Source: an uncultured Lachnospiraceae bacterium
Lineage (GTDB): Bacteria > Bacillota > Clostridia > Lachnospirales > Anaerotignaceae
Assembly (NCBI GenBank): GCA_944384295.1
Contig: CALWSU010000001.1
Location: forward strand, 124,001 to 188,000
Reading direction: 5' to 3'
Length of the DNA: 64,000 nt
Positions 51,512-60,572 of this stretch are shown one piece after another. The position numbers and the translations under genes were made by a program. The number at the start of each line of letters is the position of its first letter. Position 1 is the stretch's first letter. Below the pieces are notes generated by a model. The model was not told the DNA's origin. It searched no databases and worked only from the letters and a program-made list of their open reading frames with translations.

Positions 51512-53764
51512 CTACGAAATGTTAGCATCAAATATTTTATGCTCCAATAAAAATTGTGGAAAGGTTTGTTCTGTTTGTTGCAATTGTGTCACATCGTTCC
51601 AAAAAACAATTTTTTCGCTCCACTTATCCATTGCATAATACCAAACCTCACTGTTTTGTATAGATACTAGTATAGGCAACAAATCACCATTTTGTATATC
51701 TGCCAATATTGTATCTTCATATAGATAGTCATTTTCTGCACATGCTTTTTGTATTGTATCTATGTTTTGTTCCCAAGGATATTGTATCTCTGGATGTAAA
51801 TGATAATCTGATTCTGTCAAAAACCACGTATTTCCATCTGTACTCACACAAGAATCTATTTGTGTTAAAAATAATTTCCACACGAACAATTTATTTTTCA
51901 AATCAATGATTTCTGATACATAATTTGTATTTTCTTTCCATACAAACTTCCCCTCTATCCTTTCACAAAATCGCTGTATTACGACATGATAAAAGTGCAA
52001 TTGTTCTTGTAGTGTCAAAGCACAAGTTTTCAAATGTACCAAATATTCTACCATATCTTCCATACCTATCAGATTTTCACATTGTTTCAAATTGACATGT
52101 TGCAACTGATTGCAGCCTTTTAAGATACGTAAATCACGGAAGTTGGTACTGGATACATCCAATGTTTTCAGATTTTGTAACAAACTCCCTATATCTTCCC
52201 AGCCTATCAGGTTTTTACATTGTTTCAAATATAAATGTTGCAACTGATTGCAGGATTGCAACATATGTAAATCATGAAAACTGGTATCTGATAAATCCAA
52301 CGTTTTCAATGTTTTCAAATTTTGCATAGATTGAAATTTTGAGAAACTGTCTTCCTGTAAATTTTTACAACCTGCCACAATCAATGTTGTGATTTTCTGC
52401 ATACCAGCCAGCAAGGATAGATCTGAAAAATCAGTATACGATACATTCAGCATACGCAAATTGACACATTTTCTCAACCAAGAAAAATCTTTGACCACAC
52501 GACCGGAGAGATTCAATTCTCTTAACTTGATTGCTGCAGCCAGACAAGTATAATCTCCTATTTCGGTCAGAAAAGAAAAATCATCACATAATGTAATACC
52601 ATCTGAACAGTCCAATATTTTTATTTTAGAAATATCATATTTGACTGTAGGCGGATACCCTAATGCTTGCAAGATACCACTGTACAACCATCTATCTTTG
52701 ATTTCTAAACGTGTGGTATCTTTTTGATTTTCTGCTAATTTCTTCTTTCCTCCTGATTTTTCTACCAAACAAGAAATATCACGAGAATATACCATATCTA
52801 CATGATACAAACAGTTTTCCAAAGGTGTTAAATACATCACACGCAATGCGATATGATTTGGTATTTTGTCCCAAGCCAATTGATCGGGCAACTGATCCAC
52901 ATCTGTATAAAGTGTTCTTAACTTTGGCATTTGAGCAACAACAGAAAAATCGGTGATTGGATTATCCGCAATATACAGATGTGTTAGTTTCTTGAGATTT
53001 GCCAAAGCAGATATATCTGTAATCTGATTTCCTGGAAGCCCTAATTCATCCAAATTGACCAATGTACTTAAAAATTGAATATCTTCTATACGCATTTGAC
53101 GCAAATATAGTGTTTTCAATTGTGTAAATTCTGATAAAACTTCTATGTCTTTTGCTTTATACAAACCATTGACCGTCAAAGAACGTAATGTATCTTGACA
53201 ACGCAATTGGCGAAAAGAGTCAATATCTCCTGGATAAAGGTCTAATTTCTTAGCGCCTTCAAAATGTGCATCTGGATTTCCAGCAGAATTATCCCAAAAG
53301 CGTAATTTATCTGTTATTTTTTCTAATTGTGCACGAAAACGACCTTTTTTTAGCGTTTCTAATTGCGTCTGCCATTCTTCAGCTTCCTGCATCAAAAAAC
53401 GTATCTGCAACTGTTGTATGTAAAATGACAGTATTTGAAAAAACTTTCGATAGGAACACCGATAACATATTTCACTTTCTTTTTGAAACAGTACTACGCC
53501 TTGTGCTGGTACAATATGATATGGATTTGGCTGTTTTTTAACCGGCTGTATCTTGCCATTCACTTCCACACACAACTGTTGCGCCAAACGGTAATCTTTT
53601 GCAAATTCTTGATGATATGGCATACCATCTGCAAAACACCGCAACAAATCCCGCATTTCTGCAGCATAAATCGGGGGCATATCCTCCAGACTAGCACCTT
53701 CCCATGCACTACTATAATTGTCATAAAAAAATTCGTCCGTTTTCTTTTGATATGTCTGTATCAT
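51512..53764 (-). CDS. Large leucine-rich repeat protein
   Basis: The 750-aa protein has no signal peptide. Residues about 190-300 carry bacterial LRRs of the internalin type (LKTLYLRQMRIEDIQFLSTL, LDELGLPGNQITDISALANL). A second LRR block lies at about 430-600. There a 46-aa unit is tandemly duplicated (LKTLDLSDTSFHDLHMLQ and LKTLDVSSTNFRDLRILK, each ending NLIG-ED); the DNA copies are 138 bp apart. The last 130 residues form a separate domain. ATG 53764 has AGGAGGG upstream; TTG 53770 is an alternative. It is probably an intracellular protein-binding protein. Confidence 0.85.
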   Translation of the reverse strand: MIQTYQKKTDEFFYDNYSSAWEGASLEDMPPIYAAEMRDLLRCFADGMPYHQEFAKDYRLAQQLCVEVNGKIQPVKKQPNPYHIVPAQGVVLFQKESEICYRCSYRKFFQILSFYIQQLQIRFLMQEAEEWQTQLETLKKGRFRAQLEKITDKLRFWDNSAGNPDAHFEGAKKLDLYPGDIDSFRQLRCQDTLRSLTVNGLYKAKDIEVLSEFTQLKTLYLRQMRIEDIQFLSTLVNLDELGLPGNQITDISALANLKKLTHLYIADNPITDFSVVAQMPKLRTLYTDVDQLPDQLAWDKIPNHIALRVMYLTPLENCLYHVDMVYSRDISCLVEKSGGKKKLAENQKDTTRLEIKDRWLYSGILQALGYPPTVKYDISKIKILDCSDGITLCDDFSFLTEIGDYTCLAAAIKLRELNLSGRVVKDFSWLRKCVNLRMLNVSYTDFSDLSLLAGMQKITTLIVAGCKNLQEDSFSKFQSMQNLKTLKTLDLSDTSFHDLHMLQSCNQLQHLYLKQCKNLIGWEDIGSLLQNLKTLDVSSTNFRDLRILKGCNQLQHVNLKQCENLIGMEDMVEYLVHLKTCALTLQEQLHFYHVVIQRFCERIEGKFVWKENTNYVSEIIDLKNKLFVWKLFLTQIDSCVSTDGNTWFLTESDYHLHPEIQYPWEQNIDTIQKACAENDYLYEDTILADIQNGDLLPILVSIQNSEVWYYAMDKWSEKIVFWNDVTQLQQTEQTFPQFLLEHKIFDANIS

Positions 53765-53789
53765 TCCCAAGCCCCCTCCTCATATAAAT

Positions 53790-54896
53790 TTATTTTGATT
53801 TCTTAGTTTTTTCTATTGCACACTTTTGCTTTTGGAAATATGCAATCTCATTTTGCAACACTTGTTGTGCGATTGTATCTTGTATTTGTGCCTCTGCTCT
53901 TTCTATCTCTATATCTGCTTTTTGCCATTCGCCTAATTGTATCAATTTATCAATTTTCAATAACATCATATAATGCTGAATAGATATTTTATATTTTTTA
54001 CCATCTTGCATGCGAACAACAGAATATACTTTTTCTGCATCCTCTTCTTGTTGCAAGCGTTCCAATTCCTGAAAATAGAATGTCCAATCACCTGTTTTTG
54101 TACCTTCTTGATATGCCTGATTGATTGGTACAATAAACTTTTTACTGTTCCGTACAGAAAGGATTGTCATTCCAAACAAAACAACACATAAACAAACAAT
54201 GCCAATGGCATATCCAAAATATTTCATACTAAAATACCATATCACACCACAAAGAAAACAAACCAGTAAAATACGCCCAAATAAAGCAACACCCCTTGTT
54301 TGTTCCTTCTCTGCTTTCACATACACATAAAGACCAAGCCCCAATATACTCAAAAACAATATCAACAACACACTATTTCCCAATTTCATAGTAAAATCAG
54401 ATACCATTTCTAGGCGTCCTTGTTTTTCTAAGACCCAAAACAAAGCCGGCATCAAAAATCCTAAAAGGATATATCCTTGCATTTCCTGTTTTTGTAAATT
54501 TTCAGGTGGTATCTGGCGGATTTCATTTCTGATTTGGATACTTGCATGCACCATCAATATGATTTGCAATGCATAGACATACAATGGCAATACTGCCCAT
54601 GAAATATCGGAAAATATTCCCAGCAGCTTACAAATTGTAAACACAACGCTAAAAACAAAATACCAAAGCAGTAATTTGAGTACACTTGCCAGATGCAATA
54701 ATTTATAGGACAATACCACAAATACTATAAAGCCCAAAACAGCAGAAACAAAACTACTGACAATCAAAATTGCATACTGCCCTGTCTGATTGCTTAAATA
54801 CAATCCTGCAAAAACACCACCTAAGCCAATGCTTATGGATAGAAAAAAGCCAATGATTAGCAGAAAAATAGGCACTATATGGTCTTTTTTTGACAT
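53790..54896 (-). CDS. Unknown multi-spanning membrane protein
   Basis: The 368-aa protein has about seven to eight hydrophobic segments over residues 5-245, then a cytoplasmic tail of about 120 residues rich in Lys, Gln and Glu (coiled-coil-like EIERAEAQIQDTIAQQVLQN). ATG 54896 follows GAGGGGAAG. No domain is recognised. It lies 25 nt upstream of the large LRR gene, so the two may work together at the membrane. Confidence 0.78.
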   Translation of the reverse strand: MSKKDHIVPIFLLIIGFFLSISIGLGGVFAGLYLSNQTGQYAILIVSSFVSAVLGFIVFVVLSYKLLHLASVLKLLLWYFVFSVVFTICKLLGIFSDISWAVLPLYVYALQIILMVHASIQIRNEIRQIPPENLQKQEMQGYILLGFLMPALFWVLEKQGRLEMVSDFTMKLGNSVLLILFLSILGLGLYVYVKAEKEQTRGVALFGRILLVCFLCGVIWYFSMKYFGYAIGIVCLCVVLFGMTILSVRNSKKFIVPINQAYQEGTKTGDWTFYFQELERLQQEEDAEKVYSVVRMQDGKKYKISIQHYMMLLKIDKLIQLGEWQKADIEIERAEAQIQDTIAQQVLQNEIAYFQKQKCAIEKTKKSK

Positions 54897-54932
54897 ACAA
54901 CTTCCCCTCACACTTTTGTATTTTTCATTTTA

Positions 54933-55910
54933 TCAAACTTGCAATGCCCATTGTATATCAGGATACAACTGTCCATGTTCCACGAAATATCGTACGATTT
55001 TTGCGACCAATTCCATATCATATAATGCCCACATGCGAGGAACTGGCGTTTGACCACCAATCAAAACCGGTGCAAGTATCGTCAAAGTATCATATTCTGG
55101 ATTATAAGGCATGGCATAAATCCCTGCTTCCAAATCGATATAAACTACTGCTACCCAGCCTTTTTCAAATTCTACCATCAAAAAATGGTCTTCTCCCCAC
55201 GGCTCCAAAGAAAACAATAGCGCACCTACTTTTTCTTTGATAATGGCATCTTCGAGCTGTGCCATCATACTTTGTTTCGTTTCTTTTTCCAAAGAATACC
55301 AGTTGTTTTCTTCTCCTTGTGAAAAAGTATGCCATAAAGTATAGGCTTGTCCCGTCAAGGAAACATCTGCAAAACGCACATCTGATGCACCTTCAAAAGC
55401 GCATACAATCTCATTGCTATTGACGATTTTCATATCAAATTGCATATCATCTGTATCATATGGCTCTTGCGTTTGAATGGAGATTTGTTTTTTCAGTTGT
55501 TCTAAAACCTCTATATGTTGTAATTTTTTTCTTTCTGGTAAAGATACTTCTTTGAGTGCTGGTAAATGTAATAACAAAGAACAATCGGAAAAATTGGTAT
55601 CCTCTACATAAAGCTTCTTTAATTTTTTGCATTTGACTAAAAAAGAAAAATCATCTACTCTTACTTCACCCATTCTTAGATATTGCAAATTTTCCATTTC
55701 TCCAATCAAAGAAAATGTATCATCTTCTTCTGCCAACCAAGATGGTAATACAGCATCATAGAAATCATTTCTCAAATCATATCTCCTGTTTTTACTGTCC
55801 AACTTCTTGATTTTCTTCAAATCCCAATAGGTTTGTGGAAATCTATCCGTATTACGAAAAATCCAATCTAATAATCTAGGATCGGCTTTATATTGTTTGT
55901 ATTGTTGCAT
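54933..55910 (-). CDS. Small leucine-rich repeat protein with extra C-terminal domain
   Basis: The roughly 325-aa protein has a short run of LRRs near residues 60-140 (SLIGEMENLQYLRMGEVRVD, DFSFLVKCKKLKKLYVEDTN). A C-terminal domain follows, with LMVEFEKGWVAVVYIDLEAG and VLIGGQTPVPRMWALYDMEL. ATG 55910 is 6 nt after AAGAGG; ATG 55946, 2 nt after the upstream stop, is an alternative. The Leu-rich part resembles the neighbouring large LRR protein. The function is unknown. Confidence 0.78.
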   Translation of the reverse strand: MQQYKQYKADPRLLDWIFRNTDRFPQTYWDLKKIKKLDSKNRRYDLRNDFYDAVLPSWLAEEDDTFSLIGEMENLQYLRMGEVRVDDFSFLVKCKKLKKLYVEDTNFSDCSLLLHLPALKEVSLPERKKLQHIEVLEQLKKQISIQTQEPYDTDDMQFDMKIVNSNEIVCAFEGASDVRFADVSLTGQAYTLWHTFSQGEENNWYSLEKETKQSMMAQLEDAIIKEKVGALLFSLEPWGEDHFLMVEFEKGWVAVVYIDLEAGIYAMPYNPEYDTLTILAPVLIGGQTPVPRMWALYDMELVAKIVRYFVEHGQLYPDIQWALQV

Positions 55911-55948
55911 CATAAACCTCTTTTCCGTATAAATATTTTCTATCATGC

Positions 55949-56716
55949 CTAAAACTCTAAAAGTTCTGCTGCATATTCATCTGGAAGTATGCCATTTTTT
56001 TGATAGATTTCTCGTAAAGTCTGATACTTTTCTGGCTCTGCACTCCATGCATCTTTGAGCGCTTTTTGAACATTGCTTACCACAGACTGAAATAATGGTG
56101 TCACACAAACATCTTCAAATGCCTGCATGACATCAGCAGCGCGATTGGATTGACATTCTACTTCTGCTAATTCAATACATGCATCACTAAAAAAATTGAA
56201 CATTTCATCTAGTTCCACAAAATCAATCTGTTCACAATCTAAAAATTCCTCTTCTACTTTACCGCCATAAATTGCAGTCAACTCCATCAAAAGTGTAGAA
56301 ATCCAGCTCAAAACATTCCATTGACAAGTATAATCTGGAACATCTTGAAAATGATTCTCATAAAATTCTTGTTGTTCGTCTGTCAATTCTTCCCCTACCA
56401 TATATTCCAATACACAAGCATACAAATCGTTTGCAAAATCTTCAAATTCTTTTGGCTGTACTGTACCATACAGAAAATTCCAAAGCAAATCTATACTTTC
56501 TTGCAAAATTGGTACTGGTTCTTCTTCATTTTCTGCTAGACCTTGGCGTACTGTATGACAATATTGTTCCAAAACCAAAAGATTCCCCAACAGTCGAGCA
56601 GAATTACTGCAATTGCGAAAAGCTTCCTCTGCCAATTGGCTACAATCTTGCACCCAATCATTTGCTTGCTGTTTATTCAGTTGTGTATAATCTGTAAATA
56701 TTGCATATCCTTCCAT
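55949..56716 (-). CDS. Unknown 255-aa acidic protein, first gene of the accessory operon
   Basis: This is an acidic, helical soluble protein rich in Glu, Asp and Phe with many conserved-looking aromatic residues (LWNFLYGTVQPKEFEDFAND, QWNVLSWISTLLMELTAIYG). No known domain. It is followed by six genes on the same strand with gaps of 2-59 nt. The upstream region holds TGATACAAT as an extended -10. Confidence 0.72.
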   Translation of the reverse strand: MEGYAIFTDYTQLNKQQANDWVQDCSQLAEEAFRNCSNSARLLGNLLVLEQYCHTVRQGLAENEEEPVPILQESIDLLWNFLYGTVQPKEFEDFANDLYACVLEYMVGEELTDEQQEFYENHFQDVPDYTCQWNVLSWISTLLMELTAIYGGKVEEEFLDCEQIDFVELDEMFNFFSDACIELAEVECQSNRAADVMQAFEDVCVTPLFQSVVSNVQKALKDAWSAEPEKYQTLREIYQKNGILPDEYAAELLEF

Positions 56717-56884
56717 ATAAATACCACCTATTCTTATTTTCTTCTATAACATTTTATTTTTCGTTTGATATCATATCTTTATGTATAAAGTTATTGTATC
56801 ATAAATACCCCAAAAATACGTCTTTCTTCATAATTTTTCTTATAAAATTCATATCAATTTTATCACATTCTAAACAACAAAAAG

Positions 56885-56922
56885 GGGTATCGCATATCAT
56901 TTTTTATGATTTTGCGATACCC
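56885..56922 (-). terminator. Terminator of the coiled-coil gene
   Basis: GGGTATCGCA / TGCGATACCC with an 18-nt loop is followed on the minus strand by CTTTTTG. It separates the 187-aa gene from the accessory operon. Confidence 0.85.
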
Positions 56923-56939
56923 TGTTTCCATTTTAAGAT

Positions 56940-57500
56940 TTAAGAAAATGTATATTCTGCATGTTGTCTCTTATATGCATCATTGTCTTTACGACGCAAT
57001 TCTTGTTCCACCTGCGACAATTGTTGTTCTAATTTTTGTTTCTTATTTTCCTCTGTTTCCATTTGCAATTTCTGTTCTAGTTCTGCTTGTTTTTCTTTTA
57101 GCTTTTGGATTTCTCTGTCTACTTTATCCGTATTGACAGTACATTTTGTAACTTGAGTACCTTGAGATTTCTCCTGTTCGTCTTCTATAGATTGGTTTTG
57201 CTTATCTTTTGTATCAGAAGTATCTTGTACTTGTTTTGGTTCCTTGGCTACATCTTCTGTATGGGCAATATCTTGTGCTTGTTTTGATTCATCTGAATAA
57301 ATCTTCGGATTGCCGTTCTCATCTTTGCCTAACCAATAACGACCAATCGATTCCTGAGGTTCTTCTGGAATATATGTGTCCTGATTGGGATTTATATTTT
57401 GTATATTTTGTATTTCTTGTCTGCTTTGCTCCCCTCTTTCTGTCACTTTATTCCATGCATATATTGTACTGTTAGAAATCAAACGTGAAATCGGTTCCAT
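56940..57500 (-). CDS. Unknown coiled-coil protein
   Basis: The 186-aa protein has a short N-terminal part, the motif YWLGKDENGNPKIY, a long Gln/Asp/Glu/Lys-rich middle, and a C-terminal coiled coil of about 60 residues (DREIQKLKEKQAELEQKLQM). ATG 57500 is 7 nt after GGGAGG. The WLGKDENGNP motif recalls WGKDSNGKP in the 446-1051 protein. No signal peptide. The function is unknown. Confidence 0.78.
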   Translation of the reverse strand: MEPISRLISNSTIYAWNKVTERGEQSRQEIQNIQNINPNQDTYIPEEPQESIGRYWLGKDENGNPKIYSDESKQAQDIAHTEDVAKEPKQVQDTSDTKDKQNQSIEDEQEKSQGTQVTKCTVNTDKVDREIQKLKEKQAELEQKLQMETEENKKQKLEQQLSQVEQELRRKDNDAYKRQHAEYTFS

Positions 57501-57601
57501 TGTCATGCCTCCCATCTGTATCAAAAACATATTGTGATACTTTTAGTTTACGAATGATACAATAAGATGCAAGGCTTTTGATTGGAGATGTTCTCTATAT
57601 G

Positions 57602-58885
57602 TCATGAAATGTTTAATAATATATGTAAAGAAAAACTTTGCTTTTCTTTTTCTATAAACATGGTACCTTGATACTTTTCTGCTACAGATTTGATATTAGA
57701 CAGTCCTGTTCCCATTGGTGGCAAAGGTCCTTCTACACAACTATTTTGAAATTGCAGCATATAAAAATCACCTTGTTGCTCACCTGAAATAGAAATCCAT
57801 TTTTGACTGGATACAACTTGATTCGCTTGCATTGCATTATCCAAAGCATTTGCGAAAATGATACACAAATCAAAATCATCTATTCCACAAGGATTGGGTA
57901 ATCGAAGCGAAATATTTATTTCCATTTGATTCGATTTTGCCAACTCTAATTTTTCGCTGAGTAAAATATCTACCACAGGATTTCCGGTTTGATAGGGAAA
58001 AGATAATGCATTAGCCGCAAAATTCAGTTTTTGTAAATATGCTTTGGCTTCTTCTAAATTTCCATGATTACACAAACCAGACAATACCGATAAATGGTGA
58101 TTGATGTCATGGCGAAATGCTTTTGTTTGTTCCAAACGCATTTTAGCTTCTGCAATATATACTTTCTGTGTATGTGCTGCTTGTTCCATAGCATATAATT
58201 CCGCTTTTGTCTGCAAACCTCGACACACAGAGCGATAGGAATATAATGTACAAAGTAACGCTCCTAATCCCAAGATTTGTAGCGAGAAAAGCGCGATATG
58301 TTTTCCTGACTCTAAGAAAGATACCATTTCCGAAATAACAACAACTTGTGTATAATTGATTTGCATGATATATAATTCCATCAAAAAAAAGAACAAAATC
58401 GGAAAGAATAACAATCCAATCTCTGTCGTTTGTTTGCCTTCCTGCAAAGAGATACAACGCAACACTACATAATAACAACCACCACAAATACATAACGCAA
58501 GAATTGTTGCAAGTATAATCAATAAATAAATCACCGGTTTTGTAAACCAATGATAAAATAATATAGATTCTACTGCATTGACTACACCAAAGGAAAGCTG
58601 TGAAATATAAACCGAAAGTATAGCAGAAACCCATGATACTAAATTTGTATTTTTCATCACAAATCGAATGATAGCATATAAAATCAATAATTCTATCCCT
58701 ATCGCAACACCCCAAACAAACTGAAACCGATGCGCAAACCATTCACAAATACAAAGAAATAGAAAATATAAAATCCAATATTGTATTTTTGTCTGTTTTC
58801 CGGTCACTCTACTTGCAAAAATAATATGCATACTACTTTGCATCACCAAGCAAAAACCATTCAAACAGATATTAAAATAATCCAT
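57602..58885 (-). CDS. AgrC-like sensor histidine kinase
   Basis: The 427-aa protein has six hydrophobic segments in residues 1-215, then a dimerisation helix with the phospho-accepting His in FRHDINHHLSVLSGL. A GHKL-type ATPase domain follows (NPVVDILLSEKLELA, FANALDNAMQANQ, GTGLSNIKSVAEKYQG). This architecture is that of the AgrC/CitA-like HPK10 group that often sense peptides. No agrD/agrB genes are in the window, so the signal is unknown. It begins 1 nt after the response regulator stop. Confidence 0.92.
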   Translation of the reverse strand: MDYFNICLNGFCLVMQSSMHIIFASRVTGKQTKIQYWILYFLFLCICEWFAHRFQFVWGVAIGIELLILYAIIRFVMKNTNLVSWVSAILSVYISQLSFGVVNAVESILFYHWFTKPVIYLLIILATILALCICGGCYYVVLRCISLQEGKQTTEIGLLFFPILFFFLMELYIMQINYTQVVVISEMVSFLESGKHIALFSLQILGLGALLCTLYSYRSVCRGLQTKAELYAMEQAAHTQKVYIAEAKMRLEQTKAFRHDINHHLSVLSGLCNHGNLEEAKAYLQKLNFAANALSFPYQTGNPVVDILLSEKLELAKSNQMEINISLRLPNPCGIDDFDLCIIFANALDNAMQANQVVSSQKWISISGEQQGDFYMLQFQNSCVEGPLPPMGTGLSNIKSVAEKYQGTMFIEKEKQSFSLHILLNIS

Positions 58886-58886
58886 A

Positions 58887-59600
58887 TCAAGATTTCCTTT
58901 CTTTCATACGGCACAAAATTGCATGCGTCAATTCATTTTTACGCAAGCGAGAAACCGGAATGACAGCCCCCTGTGTCAGTATAATTTGTCCATTTTCATA
59001 ACCTTTCACATAATCCAAATTGACCAGATAACTTCTATGACATCGAAAAAAACGATGGTCTACCTGTCTTTCAAAATCTTCCAATTTATGATAATAGTCA
59101 ATGACCGTTCCATCTGATTGATGGATATAAAGTTTTCTGCCTTGTACCTCACAATATAGAATTTTGGAAAGCGAAAGCACCGCACAATAATTTGGTTTTT
59201 GTATCACAATATGTTTCATACTTCTTTGTTGGATATGCTGCATGGCGCGATTCATCATGCTATGAAAATGCTCTACTTCTATTGGTTTTACCAAATAATC
59301 AAACGCCTCTACCGAAAACGCATCAAATACATATTCTTTTAAAACAGTTACAAAAATTAACAAGCTATCACAATGTCGGTTTCTTAATATTTTTGCCGTT
59401 TCCATACCATTTGGAGATTGCATTTGAATATCTAAAAAAATAATATCAAAATCTAAATTGCTTTCTAACAGCGCACTACCGTCCGAAAATTTTTCCATAC
59501 CATAATGGATATGTTGTATGTTCTGCATATATTTTGAGATTTGCTCTGCAATATGATTTACCATAATCCTATCATCATCACAAATTGCAAATTTTATCAT
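58887..59600 (-). CDS. LytTR-family response regulator (AgrA-like)
   Basis: The 237-aa regulator has a receiver domain with acidic residues D8-D10 and phospho-acceptor D57 (IIFLDIQM). A C-terminal LytTR DNA-binding domain follows (VIQKPNYCAVLSLSKILYCE, FFRCHRSYLVNLDYVKGYEN). ATG 59600 follows GTGAGG; a TTG at 59612 is an alternative. It pairs with the AgrC-like kinase. Two LytTR-type direct repeats stand directly upstream of its own promoter. Confidence 0.94.
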   Translation of the reverse strand: MIKFAICDDDRIMVNHIAEQISKYMQNIQHIHYGMEKFSDGSALLESNLDFDIIFLDIQMQSPNGMETAKILRNRHCDSLLIFVTVLKEYVFDAFSVEAFDYLVKPIEVEHFHSMMNRAMQHIQQRSMKHIVIQKPNYCAVLSLSKILYCEVQGRKLYIHQSDGTVIDYYHKLEDFERQVDHRFFRCHRSYLVNLDYVKGYENGQIILTQGAVIPVSRLRKNELTHAILCRMKERKS

Positions 59601-59623
59601 GTTCCTCACCAAGCCTTTCCATC

Positions 59624-59652
59624 AGAATATCAAATTTCAAATCAAGGGACAA
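59624..59652 (-). promoter_or_regulatory. Promoter of the two-component operon
   Basis: On the minus strand TTGTCC (59647-59652), a 17-nt spacer and TATTCT (59624-59629). It is a weak match, consistent with a promoter that needs an activator. Confidence 0.55.
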
Positions 59653-59682
59653 TTTGATTGTCATAAAATAGCGAAAAATTGT
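59653..59682 (-). promoter_or_regulatory. Pair of LytTR-type direct repeats
   Basis: On the minus strand ACAATTTTT (59674-59682) and ACAATCAAA (59653-59661) are separated by 12 nt, the 21-bp period of AgrA/LytTR sites. They end directly at the -35 element, the usual position for activation. Confidence 0.55.
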
Positions 59683-59772
59683 TATAAAATGTTTTTTATT
59701 TTATTGGAACAATATCTCTGATAAAATTTACAACTGAAAACAAATTGGCTTTCATACGAAAACGTCAAATAA

Positions 59773-59807
59773 AAAGTGCTTCCACAACATTTGTTAGGAA
59801 ACACTTT
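59773..59807 (-). terminator. Terminator of the phosphoesterase gene
   Basis: AAAGTGTTTCC / GGAAGCACTTT (one mismatch) is followed on the minus strand by TTATTTG. It lies 18 nt after the stop. Confidence 0.75.
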
Positions 59808-59824
59808 CATTTATCATTATTACA

Positions 59825-60511
59825 TTATATCTTTATAAATTGATGGTACACACCTTGCAGTTTTTCTGTAATCCTTTGGTCTACATGCATATGACCAAAA
59901 TACCACATTTGAAATTGTTCCATTTTTTCCATCTCAAAATACCATTGCTCTAATGTATCTGGCAATGGATACTGAGGTTCCATGCTTTTCTTTTTCTGAA
60001 TATGCTTTCTAACAAAACGGGGGGCTTCGTGTGTAATGACATATTGAATCTCAGATTGATGGTGTTCTAATTGCTGTCTGCCATATTGTATTTCCATTGG
60101 TGTTGGTTCTTCTTCTTTCCACCAACTGACTCCTTCTTGTCGTCTATCCTGATCCGAAGATTTTGCTCCACCAAACACAAAAAATGTCTTTCCATCAATA
60201 GAATATATCTCTCCTCGCATCAAATGCAGCACACGCGGACCAATACGATGCACTTTACCACCGTTCCACGTTTCTATTTGCGTATGATTCAAGAGAAAAT
60301 GATTTTCATGATTCCCATCTACAAATGTAATCGTACCAGGAAATATCTGCTGCAAACTTTCTATATCATGCGGATAATCTTGATCCCAAACATATCCCGC
60401 ATCTCCAGCAATCATCAATACATCTGTAGCATCTAGATTTTCTTTTTCCGCCAACCAAAATAATGGTACAAAAGTTCTATGTTTATCTCCTGTAATAAAA
60501 ATTCGACCCAT
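59825..60511 (-). CDS. Calcineurin-like metallophosphoesterase
   Basis: The 228-aa protein has the metallophosphoesterase motifs in order: ITGDKH (D9, H11), MIAGDAGYVW, VDGNHENH, YVITHEAPR and YFGHMHVD. The substrate is unknown. No signal peptide. It has its own terminator. Confidence 0.92.
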   Translation of the reverse strand: MGRIFITGDKHRTFVPLFWLAEKENLDATDVLMIAGDAGYVWDQDYPHDIESLQQIFPGTITFVDGNHENHFLLNHTQIETWNGGKVHRIGPRVLHLMRGEIYSIDGKTFFVFGGAKSSDQDRRQEGVSWWKEEEPTPMEIQYGRQQLEHHQSEIQYVITHEAPRFVRKHIQKKKSMEPQYPLPDTLEQWYFEMEKMEQFQMWYFGHMHVDQRITEKLQGVYHQFIKI

Positions 60512-60572
60512 ATTCTATACTCCTAATTCTATCATATGCAGATGTGAACCATGCTATCGTTTCCTCAGAAAA

